Positions 1 to 8,646 of a stretch of DNA of 63,235 bases are shown in pieces. The stretch is from positions 1 through 63,235 of the forward strand of contig NZ_JAGJEH010000021.1 of the NCBI RefSeq assembly GCF_018100925.1, given 5' to 3'. The position numbers were made by a program, and so were the translations under genes. Source of the DNA: Pseudoalteromonas luteoviolacea (lineage in GTDB: Bacteria > Pseudomonadota > Gammaproteobacteria > Enterobacterales > Alteromonadaceae). Below the pieces are notes generated by a model that did no database searches, was not told the DNA's origin, and worked only from the letters and a program-made list of their open reading frames with translations. Every line of letters begins with the position of its first letter. Position 1 is the first letter of the stretch.

Positions 1-92
1 TTTCTGCCTTAGCTGCGGTTAAAACGGCTCACTTCACCTTGCGCAAAAGAAATGTATTCGCTGCGTTCATTGTCGTTAACACTTTGCACGAA

Positions 93-149
93 GTCATCCT
101 GAACTTGATTCAGGATCCATGTTTTATGATGTTAGTTAGGTTTTAGAGG
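93..149. repeat. Interspersed repeat module A, copy 1
   Basis: A module of about 57 bp starts GTCATCCTGAACTTGATTCA and ends near GTTAGTTAG-TTTTAGA. It contains the perfect inverted repeat TCCTGAA/TTCAGGA. A second copy lies at 364-419. It separates one block of 61-bp units from the next, so array and module form a higher-order composite. Confidence 0.8.
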
Positions 150-363
150 TGAAAGGCTTAACAATTATTAAAATGGCTCATTTCACCTTGCGCAAAAGAA
201 ATGTACTCACTGCGCTCATTGTCATTAACCTTTTGCACGATATTCACCTTGCGCAAAAGAAATGTACTCACTGCGTTCGTTGTCATTAACCTTTTGCACG
301 ATATTCACCTTATGCAAAAGAATCGTACTCACTTTGCTCATTGTCGGTAGCCTTTTGCACGAT

Positions 364-419
364 GTCATCCTGAACTTGATTCAGGATCCATGTTTTTTGA
401 TGTTAGTTAGTTTTAGAAG
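364..419. repeat. Interspersed repeat module A, copy 2
   Basis: This is a near-identical second copy of the module at 93-149, with the same TCCTGAA/TTCAGGA inverted repeat and the same GTTAGTTAG tail. It follows the 182/243/304 triplet of 61-bp units and precedes the 452/513/574 triplet. Confidence 0.8.
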
Positions 420-724
420 TGTTTACCTCATCGCTTGTTAAAACAGCTCACTTCACCTTGCGTAAAAGAACCGTACTCACTTCGTTCGCAGTCGGTAGCC
501 TTTTGCACGTTATTCACCTTGCGCAAAAGAAATGTACTCACTGCGTTCGTTGTCATTAACCTTTTGCACGTTATTCGCCTTACGCAAAAGAAATGTACTC
601 ACTTCGCTCGCTGTCGGTAGCCTGTTGCATGGTTTTATTTGACTACAAACTGATAGCGAAATTGCGAAGCTAACAAAGTCTGCTTAACTGTAATGTAGTG
701 AATTGCACAATAGGAATGAATCGT

Positions 725-1522
725 ATGGCGCGTATTGAACGAAGTCAGGTAGGAGCGTTTTGTTGGTCTGAACTATGTAGCTCTGAGTGGGCCGAAGGTA
801 AATCATTTTATACTCAGCTATTTAATTGGCAGCATGTCGACCAACCAATTGGAGAAGGGTGCTTTTATACTATGCTGCAAAAGCACGGAGATGACGTTGC
901 AGCTATGTATCAAATGATGCCTGAACAAAAAGAAGCACAGGTGCCCAGTCATTGGTTAGGGTATGTTGCGGTTGATAATGTTGACGAGATGGCAGAACGA
1001 GCAAAAAGTTTAGGCGCGGATATTATTGCGGGACCTCATGATGTTCCTGAAGCCGGCAGAATGGTTATGCTTCAAGAGCCTGGCGGTGCGCGGTTTGCAT
1101 TGTGGCAAGCAGGTGCTCATACAGGAACAAAGAGAGAACTTGAAGCCGGCGTGCCTTATTGGTATGAGTTGGCAAGCCAACACAGTACCAAAAGTGAAGC
1201 GTTTTATTGTGAGCTACTGGGCTGGCAGGCTGATCATCAGGCAATGGAAAATATGGACTATGTGGTTTTTAGCTACAACGGTAAACCAGTTGCCGGGATG
1301 TTGGAGATGACAGAAGAGTGGCAGGGCGTACCACCACACTGGATGCTTTATTTTGCGGTATTGGATTGCGACGAGATTGCCGATAAAGCGAAATCACTGG
1401 GAGGAGAAGTGTGTGTACCGCCAACCGATATTCCTCAAGTGGGTCGCTTTGCTGTTATCACTGACCCTCAGGGGGCGGTGTTTTCAGTAATGGCATCCGT
1501 TATGGACAAGATCACAAACTAA
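725..1522 (+). CDS. Two-domain VOC (glyoxalase/bleomycin-resistance-like) protein
   Basis: The 265-residue protein consists of two VOC-type beta-alpha-beta modules, roughly residues 8-125 and 135-255. Each ends in a 'GRxxxxxDPxGAxFxxxxA'-like strand (first GRMVMLQEPGGARFALWQA, second GRFAVITDPQGAVFSVMAS). VOC proteins bind metals or small molecules; the substrate cannot be told from sequence. I chose ATG 725 because AGGA at 712-715 lies 9 nt upstream; an in-frame GTG at 698 and ATG at 716 are alternatives with poorer spacing. Its 3' end overlaps the converging binding-protein gene by 11 bp. Confidence 0.8.
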   Translation: MARIERSQVGAFCWSELCSSEWAEGKSFYTQLFNWQHVDQPIGEGCFYTMLQKHGDDVAAMYQMMPEQKEAQVPSHWLGYVAVDNVDEMAERAKSLGADIIAGPHDVPEAGRMVMLQEPGGARFALWQAGAHTGTKRELEAGVPYWYELASQHSTKSEAFYCELLGWQADHQAMENMDYVVFSYNGKPVAGMLEMTEEWQGVPPHWMLYFAVLDCDEIADKAKSLGGEVCVPPTDIPQVGRFAVITDPQGAVFSVMASVMDKITN

Positions 1523-2258
1523 CCTGAGTGGCAGCGGTGAGATCAATGATTTCACCATCACAATTGGCAAACTCGCTATTTAGGCGATTGATAAAGCGAG
1601 TAAATTCGCCACTATTAACTTTGTCTTTGATGATATCGTTTAATTTAGGTAGGAGTGCGTGGTGCTTTTTGTGAATATAGTGGCGGATAAGCACACCTTG
1701 GAAAGGTAAAATACGCATGTAAATTTTACTGAGTCCAGAATCACAAAGCGAGCCTATACTAAAATGGTCGGTTGCCAGCAATTGATCACTGTGGTTGCGC
1801 GTCAGAGCTTGGAACGCTGATACATTGTTGTGTACTGGGTGGCAATCGAGTTTTGTACGCTCACAGAACTGTGTCGTCATTAAACTGCCTTCGATGATAA
1901 TAATACCGTGTTCACCATTGAGGTGACACAACTCGGGCTTCAAGCAAAACACCGCAAGACGCACGATTGCCAGCGGTGTTGGAATGGGAAGCAGCTGTTC
2001 AAATGTGGTCATCGCATTTTCTACTCGACCTGCCTCAGCATCGAAACGTCCGCTGTTAACCCACTCAAGGCCTCGCTGAGTGGGGAGGTAGTGAAACGTC
2101 GGAGTGATGTCGAGAGGCCGATATATTTCAGTAAAAATTTTTTCTATTTGTGCTTTTCCAAGATGAAAAGACATGCCTTCACTGACATTTATATTAAATT
2201 CCTTAGCGCTCAGTTGACTACATAAACACAACAGCATCAATGCAAATAAGGGTTTCAC
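1512..2258 (-). CDS. Periplasmic solute-binding-like protein
   Basis: The protein of about 248 residues begins with a clear signal peptide (Lys-Pro, then a Leu-rich stretch ending QLSA). The rest resembles the amino-acid-type periplasmic binding fold (SBP_bac_3-like) found near many Alteromonadales sensory and transport genes. No ABC permease or ATPase is adjacent, so it may be an orphan binder or sensor. The start is uncertain: GTG 2258 has GGA 9 nt upstream and gives a compact signal peptide; TTG 2279 extends it by 7 residues. It converges with and overlaps the VOC gene by 11 bp. The ligand is unknown. Confidence 0.6.
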   Translation of the reverse strand: MKPLFALMLLCLCSQLSAKEFNINVSEGMSFHLGKAQIEKIFTEIYRPLDITPTFHYLPTQRGLEWVNSGRFDAEAGRVENAMTTFEQLLPIPTPLAIVRLAVFCLKPELCHLNGEHGIIIIEGSLMTTQFCERTKLDCHPVHNNVSAFQALTRNHSDQLLATDHFSIGSLCDSGLSKIYMRILPFQGVLIRHYIHKKHHALLPKLNDIIKDKVNSGEFTRFINRLNSEFANCDGEIIDLTAATQVSL

Positions 2259-2402
2259 AATGCGTTTTCCAAAATGCAAACCTTTCGTTTAAGACTAGCA
2301 GAAGTCTTCATTTCTATCAGAGCTCAGTGAGAAAATTCACTTGAATCTGAACAAGCCACCCCAACTATTTACATCATCAATAGCCAAATAAATGAGAAAA
2401 AA

Positions 2403-3068
2403 ATGACCAAACATGTTGTGATCACTGGTGCAAATAGAGGTATCGGTTTAGAGTTTTGCCGTCAATATGCCGAGCTGGGCTATCAGGTGACCGCTGTGGT
2501 GAGAAACAGCTCTGAAGAGCTTGATGAACTGGGTATCACTGTTATCGAAAATATTGATGTCAGTGTTGAGCAAGATGTGGCCAGCCTGTCGGCGCAATTA
2601 CAAGATCAGGCAATTGATGTGTTGATTAACAATGCGGGAATATTCAGTAACGAAAGCCTTGAACATATGGATTTCGCTCAACTTGAGGCACAGTTAGCGG
2701 TTAATGCTGTGGCACCTATCCGAGTAACGCATGCGCTACAGTCCCAATTGAGTAAAGGGGCTAAAGTGGCAATGATCACCAGTCGAATGGGATCAATTAC
2801 TGACAATAGCTCGGGCGCGTATATTGGTTATCGCATGTCTAAAGCCGCACTTAATGCAGCTGGTGTGAGTTTAGCCCATGAACTTAAACCCAAAGGCGTG
2901 GCGGTTGCCTTATTGCATCCTGGTTTTGTACAAACCCAAATGGTGAACTTCGCTGGTGATATTTCTGCGCAAGAGTCTGCTAATCGTCTAATTGCCCGCA
3001 TAGATGAACTTACGCTCAGCAATTCTGGAGGCTTTTGGCATTCAAACGGCGAAGAGTTACCTTGGTAA
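2403..3068 (+). CDS. SDR-family oxidoreductase (carbonyl reductase-like)
   Basis: This is a 221-residue classical short-chain dehydrogenase/reductase. It shows the nucleotide motif TGANRGIG at residues 8-15, NNAG at 76-79, a serine near 127 and the catalytic Y143-RMS-K147. Its length and the NRGIG motif resemble the C-factor/CsgA-like or carbonyl-reductase subgroup, which reduces small carbonyls with NAD(P)H. The substrate cannot be assigned. It is a single gene, followed by a hairpin at 3087-3107. Start ATG 2403 has AGAAAAAA just upstream, a weak ribosome site. Confidence 0.85.
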   Translation: MTKHVVITGANRGIGLEFCRQYAELGYQVTAVVRNSSEELDELGITVIENIDVSVEQDVASLSAQLQDQAIDVLINNAGIFSNESLEHMDFAQLEAQLAVNAVAPIRVTHALQSQLSKGAKVAMITSRMGSITDNSSGAYIGYRMSKAALNAAGVSLAHELKPKGVAVALLHPGFVQTQMVNFAGDISAQESANRLIARIDELTLSNSGGFWHSNGEELPW

Positions 3069-3086
3069 GAGAGTGATGTTCTGAGC

Positions 3087-3107
3087 TGGGCTGATAGAAT
3101 CAGCCCA
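3087..3107. terminator. Hairpin after SDR gene
   Basis: TGGGCTGAT and ATCAGCCCA form a perfect 9-bp stem with a 3-nt loop, 19 bp after the SDR stop. There is no proper U-run, so termination activity is plausible but not certain. Confidence 0.45.
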
Positions 3108-3176
3108 AATACAGTTGTTTGGGGCTGGTTCAGCGAACTATGCTACAATTGCAAAAAAATAAGCCCAGAGAACTGT

Positions 3177-3578
3177 ATGGAACTTCAAGAGAACACCCCC
3201 CTAACACTGCCCCTTTTTCAATTAAATGAACAGTTAGAAACGCGTGATATCGAGTCTCCCGATATGCAACTATCGGTTAATTTAACCGCAGACTTGTTGG
3301 CAAATTTATGTCAAAACCCGGCGCCGGAACAGAATATGAGTATTCCTTTGGAAGCTTATGAATTGACAGATATTGAAGCGAGTGTTGCGACAGTGCTCAG
3401 TGAAGGACATCAGGCTCAGCTTATCCTGAATCACGGCCCGGTGTTGAGTGCGGTATTGAGCCCACTTGGTGAGGATGTGCTTTTTGTCTCCCCTCCCGTT
3501 GATATGATGCCGACTTTTGATCTCGGCTTAGATGATGAAGAGGATGATAGTGAAGAAGCGCAAAACGCTTCACAATAA
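3177..3578 (+). CDS. Acidic protein of unknown function
   Basis: The 133-residue acidic protein has no signal peptide or membrane segment. Its C-terminus is very acidic (DDEEDDSEE). I do not recognise the family. It starts at ATG 3177 after AGAGAACTGT and ends 21 bp before the fatty-acid isomerase gene on the same strand, so the two are probably cotranscribed. The sequence looks like a genuine conserved protein (compositionally balanced, no rare-codon run). No function is claimed. Confidence 0.65.
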   Translation: MELQENTPLTLPLFQLNEQLETRDIESPDMQLSVNLTADLLANLCQNPAPEQNMSIPLEAYELTDIEASVATVLSEGHQAQLILNHGPVLSAVLSPLGEDVLFVSPPVDMMPTFDLGLDDEEDDSEEAQNASQ

Positions 3579-3599
3579 AAAGTCTAAGGGGTTTTAGTC

Positions 3600-5936
3600 A
3601 TGTTGCAAAAGCGCCAAGTTTGGTTGGTAGCTGTGTTAATTGTACTCAGTGGTTGTGCAGTACTAGGGGTAAGTCATTATGATGATTTGTTTGGGCCGGA
3701 ACAGCCTCGTCAACGCTTAGTCGAATATCGCCAAGGTGGCGCGCATTATTTACAGCAAGTAAAGCCTATTCTGGATAACCGCTGTGTTGTGTGTCATGGG
3801 TGTTATGACGCCCCGTGTCAATTGAAATTGAGTTCACCTCAAGGCATTGATAGAGGACTGAGTAAAGCCTTAGTTTATGACGGCACACGAATTCTGGCAC
3901 AGCCACCAACACGATTACTATTTGATGCAACAACGACTAGCCAGTGGCGTGACAAGGGCTTCACACCCGTTTTGAATGAGCGTGTACAAACAGGTTATGC
4001 CAATTTACAAGGCAGTGTGATGTACCACAGTTTATTGCTGAAGCAGCGTACGCCATTTCCTCAGCAAACTGTTTTGAATGATGCGTTTGACTTCTCCCTT
4101 GATAGACAGCAAACCTGCCCTACAATGGATGAATATGAGCAGTATGCTCAAAATAATCCCCATGCTGGAATGCCTTACGGCTTGCCTGCGCTGACAAACC
4201 AAGAGTATGGGAAATTACATACTTGGTTGGAGCAAGGCGCTCAGATGAGCGAAGTGGCTGTACCCTCAAAAGCGGTAGCACAGCAGGTGACAAAGTGGGA
4301 GCAGTTTCTCAATCAGTCTGGCAATAAACACCAATTGGCCGCTCGCTATATTTATGAGCACTGGTACTTGGCTAATATCTATTTTTCAGAACATGGCGGC
4401 ACAGACTTTTTTAAGCTGGTCAGGTCTAAAACACCACCCGGTGAGTCAATTGAACTGATTGCGACGGTGCGCCCATTTGACGATCCAAAAGTAGATAGGG
4501 TGTACTACCGATTACTGCACGAACGCAGTACGATCTTGTCTAAAACGCATTTGCCGTTAGCATTAGATGATAAAAAGTTAGCCCGTCTATACACGCAGTT
4601 TATAGGCCCTAATTACAGTGTCTCTGAGCTACCAAGCTACGCGCCAAAACTGGCCGCAAACCCGTTTAAGACGTTTGCGGACATACCCGTAAAGTCCCGT
4701 TATCAGTTTATGTTGGATGAAGCTGAGTTGATAGTAAAGGGCTTTATCAAGGGGCCTGTATGCCGTGGGCAAATCGCGCTGAATGTGATCAACGACCACT
4801 TTTGGGTGGCATTTGTTGACCCAGAGAAAAATGCCTCGCCAGCCGTTGAGGCTTTGTTGATGCAGCATGACGATGACTTACTGCTGCCTGCTGCAGAGCA
4901 AAGTAATGTATTGCCGTTGTCTAGTTGGGCTAAATATGCAAAACATCAAAGTGATTACTTGGAAGCTAAAACTCAGTTATCTGAACAAATTTTCAATCAA
5001 GGTGGAAAGCTCGATTTAGCGCTGATTTGGCAAGGTGATGGTCACAATCCCAATGCAGCACTGACCATATTTCGCCATTTTAACAGCGCCACAGTTGTGA
5101 AAGGGTTTGTTGGGCAACAGCCAAAAACAGCCTGGGTTTTAGATTACGCATTGTTCGAGCGTATTCACTACTTATTGGTGGCGGGCTTTGATGTATATGG
5201 CAATATTGGTCACCAGCTAATTACGCGTCTGTATATGGACTTTTTGCGACTTGAAGGGGAGCAAAATTTTCTTAATCTTCTGCCGCGTAGCCATCGCCAG
5301 CAGATAAAGCAGCACTGGTATCGCAAATCACATTTGAGCTTGAGTGAGTTTATCAATCGTAAAAGTTTGCTCGGCGCACCCAGTCATATTAATTACCAAA
5401 GTGATGACCCTCAACGAGAGCTCTATGACAAGCTCGCCGAATACCTCGCCCCTGTTATGCATAGAGAGTACGATCATTTGGCTGTGCCCTCAACCTTGCG
5501 TGTGTTAAATGACTTGCCCAATGCTGCAGTAGCAACTTTACCTCAGGTGTCATTTGTGCTGGCGAATGACGAACAGGGTGAGTTAAAAGGCTACACCTTG
5601 TTGCGTCACAACGCGCACTTTAATATTTCTTCACTATTGAATGAGGAAGGTCAACGCGCTTATGCGGAGGATTACGTAACGGTTTTACCGGGTTTTGTCG
5701 GTGATTATCCGGAAGCCATTTGGTACTTACCAAATGAGGCACACGCTGACGCCTTTGCAAGTGGACTAAGACAGGTATCTGATGAAGCAAGTTACCAAGC
5801 ATTAAAAGCGCAGTTTGGGATACGGCGTACACATCCACAATTCTGGCAATACAGTGATCTACTGCATCAAACAGCAAAACAGACTCGTGGTGTGGAGTTT
5901 GGATTATTTGACTATAACCGCCTGGAAAACAGATAA
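3600..5936 (+). CDS. cti: Fatty acid cis/trans isomerase
   Basis: The 778-residue protein matches the CTI family, periplasmic haem proteins that convert cis- to trans-unsaturated membrane fatty acids under solvent or heat stress without double-bond reduction. The N-terminus is an export signal with a lipobox-like LSGC (Cys19). A c-type haem motif CVVCH sits at residues 62-66, followed directly by further cysteines (GC at 68, C at 73). The length is in the usual CTI range of about 750-790. AAGGGG lies 10 nt before ATG 3600. It lies 21 bp after the unknown acidic gene. Extra cysteines around the haem site are unusual and may signal redox control; that is inference. Confidence 0.88.
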   Translation: MLQKRQVWLVAVLIVLSGCAVLGVSHYDDLFGPEQPRQRLVEYRQGGAHYLQQVKPILDNRCVVCHGCYDAPCQLKLSSPQGIDRGLSKALVYDGTRILAQPPTRLLFDATTTSQWRDKGFTPVLNERVQTGYANLQGSVMYHSLLLKQRTPFPQQTVLNDAFDFSLDRQQTCPTMDEYEQYAQNNPHAGMPYGLPALTNQEYGKLHTWLEQGAQMSEVAVPSKAVAQQVTKWEQFLNQSGNKHQLAARYIYEHWYLANIYFSEHGGTDFFKLVRSKTPPGESIELIATVRPFDDPKVDRVYYRLLHERSTILSKTHLPLALDDKKLARLYTQFIGPNYSVSELPSYAPKLAANPFKTFADIPVKSRYQFMLDEAELIVKGFIKGPVCRGQIALNVINDHFWVAFVDPEKNASPAVEALLMQHDDDLLLPAAEQSNVLPLSSWAKYAKHQSDYLEAKTQLSEQIFNQGGKLDLALIWQGDGHNPNAALTIFRHFNSATVVKGFVGQQPKTAWVLDYALFERIHYLLVAGFDVYGNIGHQLITRLYMDFLRLEGEQNFLNLLPRSHRQQIKQHWYRKSHLSLSEFINRKSLLGAPSHINYQSDDPQRELYDKLAEYLAPVMHREYDHLAVPSTLRVLNDLPNAAVATLPQVSFVLANDEQGELKGYTLLRHNAHFNISSLLNEEGQRAYAEDYVTVLPGFVGDYPEAIWYLPNEAHADAFASGLRQVSDEASYQALKAQFGIRRTHPQFWQYSDLLHQTAKQTRGVEFGLFDYNRLENR

Positions 5937-5946
5937 GAAGTTAGAC

Positions 5947-5971
5947 GGTGATAGACTTCCCATCTGTCACC
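5947..5971. terminator. Hairpin between convergent genes
   Basis: GGTGATAGA and TCTGTCACC form an almost perfect stem (one mismatch) between the converging cti and peroxiredoxin-like genes. The position fits a shared terminator, but no strong U-run is present. Confidence 0.4.
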
Positions 5972-5981
5972 GCTTGACTTG

Positions 5982-6608
5982 TTAAAGTGCACTGGCCGCT
6001 TTTGCAGCAGCAAGTAATACCTGCTCGTCCAATCGTACTTTATAATTTGGGTTGGCGTACTGGAATTGAATTAACCCTTTTTTATCGATGACAAATACAG
6101 CTGGAACAGGCAGTGCAACTCTGTCTTTTCCATTGAGATCTACAAAATTTACACCCAACTTATTTCGATAGGCTGTCGCCGTTTTGTCATCTAAATAATA
6201 AGCTAGACCTAAAGCTTGTGAATAGGCGAGTTGATCGTCCGACAATAGCATGTAATTTGGTGACTCAATGGTACTTTTAGCCAGCTCTTTTGGTGAATCT
6301 GGAGAGATGGCAACAATTTGCACATCTAGCTTAGTCAATTGAGCCTCAATTTTTTGAATGCCATTAAGTTGTCGAACACAGTATGGACACCATCCACCAC
6401 GATAAACGACCACTAAGGTGGTTTTGTTTTTATATAATTGTGCCAATTCTACAGACTTACCTTGGCTATTTTTAAGTGTTAGTTTGGGTGCATCAAGGCC
6501 AGGTAATAAAGGCGCGACGGTATTTGGGGAGTTTGTAATATTGGTAACAGTCGCAGCCGAGGCACTCGGCAGCATAACTAGAAGTAAAATAAAGAGTAGT
6601 ATTTGCAT
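5982..6608 (-). CDS. Exported peroxiredoxin-like (AhpC/TSA) protein
   Basis: The 208-residue protein has a signal peptide (residues 1-18, ending SASA) and a thioredoxin-fold AhpC/TSA domain. The active site reads GGWCPYC, with Cys74 and Cys77, the arrangement of the 'peroxiredoxin-like' CXXC group rather than classical TxxC peroxiredoxins. It probably acts as a periplasmic thiol-disulfide or peroxide-reducing protein. AGAGGA precedes ATG 6608 by 4 nt. It converges with cti. Which of reductase or peroxidase activity dominates cannot be decided here. Confidence 0.8.
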   Translation of the reverse strand: MQILLFILLLVMLPSASAATVTNITNSPNTVAPLLPGLDAPKLTLKNSQGKSVELAQLYKNKTTLVVVYRGGWCPYCVRQLNGIQKIEAQLTKLDVQIVAISPDSPKELAKSTIESPNYMLLSDDQLAYSQALGLAYYLDDKTATAYRNKLGVNFVDLNGKDRVALPVPAVFVIDKKGLIQFQYANPNYKVRLDEQVLLAAAKAASAL

Positions 6609-6727
6609 AAAATCCTCTGTCGAAATGTTTGATCAGTGATATTAGACAGGCAAAGTGACGAAAGACTTTCGCTCGGGTATGATATTGTTTTTATCCTTGT
6701 AATTTTATCACGTCAAAGAGAGCGAAT

Positions 6728-7348
6728 ATGTCTGCAAATATCACAAAGCTAGTGGTGATGCTGGAAATGCAAAATGCGATGAATACCAAAGTGCATGAGC
6801 AATGGTTCAGTCAGGGTTTTGAATGGTATCGAGCGATATGGGTTGAGTGTGCAGAAATGCTTGATCACTATGGTTGGAAGTGGTGGAAAAAGCAAACGCC
6901 GGATACAGAGCAAGTGATCTTGGAGTTGGTCGATATTTTTCACTTTGGACTGTCTTTGAGAATTGATGGCGAAACATCATTTGAAGCGCTGGCTGCGCAG
7001 CTTGACCAAGAGTTGGCAGCACCTACACAAGCAGACGATTTTAAACAAACGCTTGAACAGTTAGCTGCGAGTGCAGTGGCCGAAAAGTCTTTCAACGCAG
7101 CCGCATTTGCAGGGTGTATGGCACAAATCGGAATGAGCCTTGACGACTTATACCGTGGTTATGTAGGTAAAAACACCTTGAATTTTTTCCGTCAAGATAA
7201 TGGCTATAAAGATGGCACTTATATCAAAGTGTGGGATGGCAAAGAAGACAACGAACATCTGGTTGAGATTGTAAAAAGTCTGGACACTGAACACCCAGAC
7301 TTTGCTAAGCAAGTTTATAGCGGCTTAACAGCTCGTTACCCTGCTTAG
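6728..7348 (+). CDS. Dimeric (all-alpha) dUTP diphosphatase
   Basis: This 206-residue protein resembles the dUTPase_2 family, all-alpha NTP pyrophosphatases related to MazG that hydrolyse dUTP to dUMP and PPi, keeping uracil out of DNA. The metal-binding signature is visible as E40-CA-E43 and E66-LV-D69. A cluster of aromatic residues (YGWKWWKK) near residue 48 fits the uracil pocket region. It is unrelated to trimeric Dut. AAAGAGAGCGAAT precedes ATG 6728. The gene converges with yrfG, only 1 bp apart. Confidence 0.85.
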   Translation: MSANITKLVVMLEMQNAMNTKVHEQWFSQGFEWYRAIWVECAEMLDHYGWKWWKKQTPDTEQVILELVDIFHFGLSLRIDGETSFEALAAQLDQELAAPTQADDFKQTLEQLAASAVAEKSFNAAAFAGCMAQIGMSLDDLYRGYVGKNTLNFFRQDNGYKDGTYIKVWDGKEDNEHLVEIVKSLDTEHPDFAKQVYSGLTARYPA

Positions 7349-7349
7349 G

Positions 7350-8021
7350 CTACTTGATTGGCAGCAATGTGCGATAGTCACTGATCGCCAAATAGTCAGT
7401 GATCTCTCTAGGAGGTTGCTGACTGTCTGGGTTATTGATTGCCAACAGGTGGCCTATGCCGTACTTTTTGGCTGCAGCCAACACACTCAGGCTATCATCA
7501 ACAAATAAAGTACGTGTTTTATCAAACCCGATGTCAGCTTGTACTTGCTGCCAAAGCGACTGACTTTCTTTACTGACACCATACTCATGGGTCGAAATCA
7601 CTTTATCTAAATACCCATCGAACTGAGTACCACTAAGTTGAGTTCGCTCTATCTTGAGGCTTAGGCTGTCGGGGTGAGCGTTCGTTAGCAGCACCAATTC
7701 TTTATCGGCATCTTTGAGTGCTTGTAAAAATTCGGGCACGTCTTCTCTGACAGAAATTAAATGCTGCACCTCTCGTTTTAGCTCCATAATGGGAAGCTGA
7801 AGCTGTTCTTGCCAGTAGTCGAGGCAATACCACTCTATTTGCCCCATCACGGCTTCATATCTGGCAAGTATATCTGCGCGAGCCTGTTCAAGACTCAAGC
7901 CCTGTCTCTGCGCGTGGGCTCTGGGAATGAGTTCTAACCAAAAATGGTTGTCGAAGTGCAAATCTAACAATGTGCCGTCCATATCCAACAGAACGGTATC
8001 GATTTTAGACCAATTTAACAT
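7350..8021 (-). CDS. yrfG: GMP/IMP nucleotidase YrfG (HAD superfamily)
   Basis: The 223-residue HAD hydrolase has motif I DMDGT at residues 13-17 (Asp13 nucleophile, Asp15 acid), a motif II region LVLLTNAH and motif IV FVDDS. The N-terminal segment and cap match YrfG, a purine 5'-nucleotidase acting on GMP and IMP. It diverges from nudE with about 60 bp between starts; in enterobacteria yrfG and nudE (yrfE) are also divergent neighbours, which supports the call. Start ATG 8021. Confidence 0.88.
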   Translation of the reverse strand: MLNWSKIDTVLLDMDGTLLDLHFDNHFWLELIPRAHAQRQGLSLEQARADILARYEAVMGQIEWYCLDYWQEQLQLPIMELKREVQHLISVREDVPEFLQALKDADKELVLLTNAHPDSLSLKIERTQLSGTQFDGYLDKVISTHEYGVSKESQSLWQQVQADIGFDKTRTLFVDDSLSVLAAAKKYGIGHLLAINNPDSQQPPREITDYLAISDYRTLLPIK

Positions 8022-8081
8022 AGGCTTTTAACTGCAAAGGCTTTATGATTAGATTACCAACATCATAGCAAATAAAAGTTT

Positions 8082-8645
8082 ATGTCACAGAAAAAGCACC
8101 CATGTCCGCCAGAAATTTTGTCATCTGACGTTGTTGCATCGAGCAAGCTGTTTACAGTTGAAGCTTTGTCATTGCAATTTTCAAACGGAGAGCGAAGGCA
8201 ATATGAGCGTGTAAAAGGGGGTGGGCGCGGTGCTGTGATGATTGTGCCAATAACTGCTGAAAATGAACTATTATTAGTCAGAGAGTACTGTGCGGGCACA
8301 CATGACTATCAATTGGGGTTTCCAAAAGGGTTAATTGATCCTGGCGAAACACCAGTTGAAGCGGGAAACAGAGAGTTAAAAGAAGAAGTCGGTTTTGGGG
8401 CTAACGAATTTGTGAATTTGAAAACCGTATCTTTAGCGCCAAGTTATTTTAAAGCGCAAATGCATATTTTATTTGCACAAGATCTATACCCTGAGCGCTT
8501 GATTGGCGATGAGCCAGAACCTCTTGTTGTTGTAAAGTGGCCTTTGAATGATTGGCAATCATTACTTGAGCAAAGTGACTTTACTGAAGCGCGCAGTGTC
8601 GCGGCATTGTTGTTATTACAACAGCATTTATTAAAGGAGGTTTAA
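8082..8645 (+). CDS. nudE: ADP compounds hydrolase NudE
   Basis: The 187-residue Nudix hydrolase carries a complete Nudix box, G83-x5-E89-x7-R97-E98-x2-E101-E102-x-G104. The N-terminal part matches NudE, which cleaves ADP-ribose, NADH, Ap3A and similar ADP compounds to AMP. It overlaps functionally with cysQ downstream, since both recycle adenosine phosphates. Its stop is at 8643-8645 and cysQ begins 2 nt later, so the pair is a tight operon. Confidence 0.9.
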   Translation: MSQKKHPCPPEILSSDVVASSKLFTVEALSLQFSNGERRQYERVKGGGRGAVMIVPITAENELLLVREYCAGTHDYQLGFPKGLIDPGETPVEAGNRELKEEVGFGANEFVNLKTVSLAPSYFKAQMHILFAQDLYPERLIGDEPEPLVVVKWPLNDWQSLLEQSDFTEARSVAALLLLQQHLLKEV

Positions 8646-8646
8646 A

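Larger units (their letters stand above)
33..632. repeat. Nested array of about 61-bp repeats
   Basis: Seven related units begin with TTCACCTT (or TTCGCCTT) at 33, 182, 243, 304, 452, 513 and 574. Within the triplets 182/243/304 and 452/513/574 the period is exactly 61 bp. Each unit carries an inverted pair GCAAAAG ... CTTTTGC about 34 nt apart (degraded in the first and last units), so a single-stranded copy could fold back. Each block is preceded by a similar 'AAAAYRGCTCAYTTCACC' lead-in. The array has no convincing coding content. It resembles dispersed palindromic repeats of marine gamma-proteobacteria, but I cannot name the family. Confidence 0.85.

Noticed and set aside
435..620. 61-residue plus-strand frame through the repeats
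   Set aside because: It simply translates the 61-bp repeat units, has no ribosome site and repeats the same peptide pieces; not a gene.
33..632. CRISPR array at the left edge
   Set aside because: The units are contiguous 61-bp repeats without unique spacers of constant length, and no cas genes are present.
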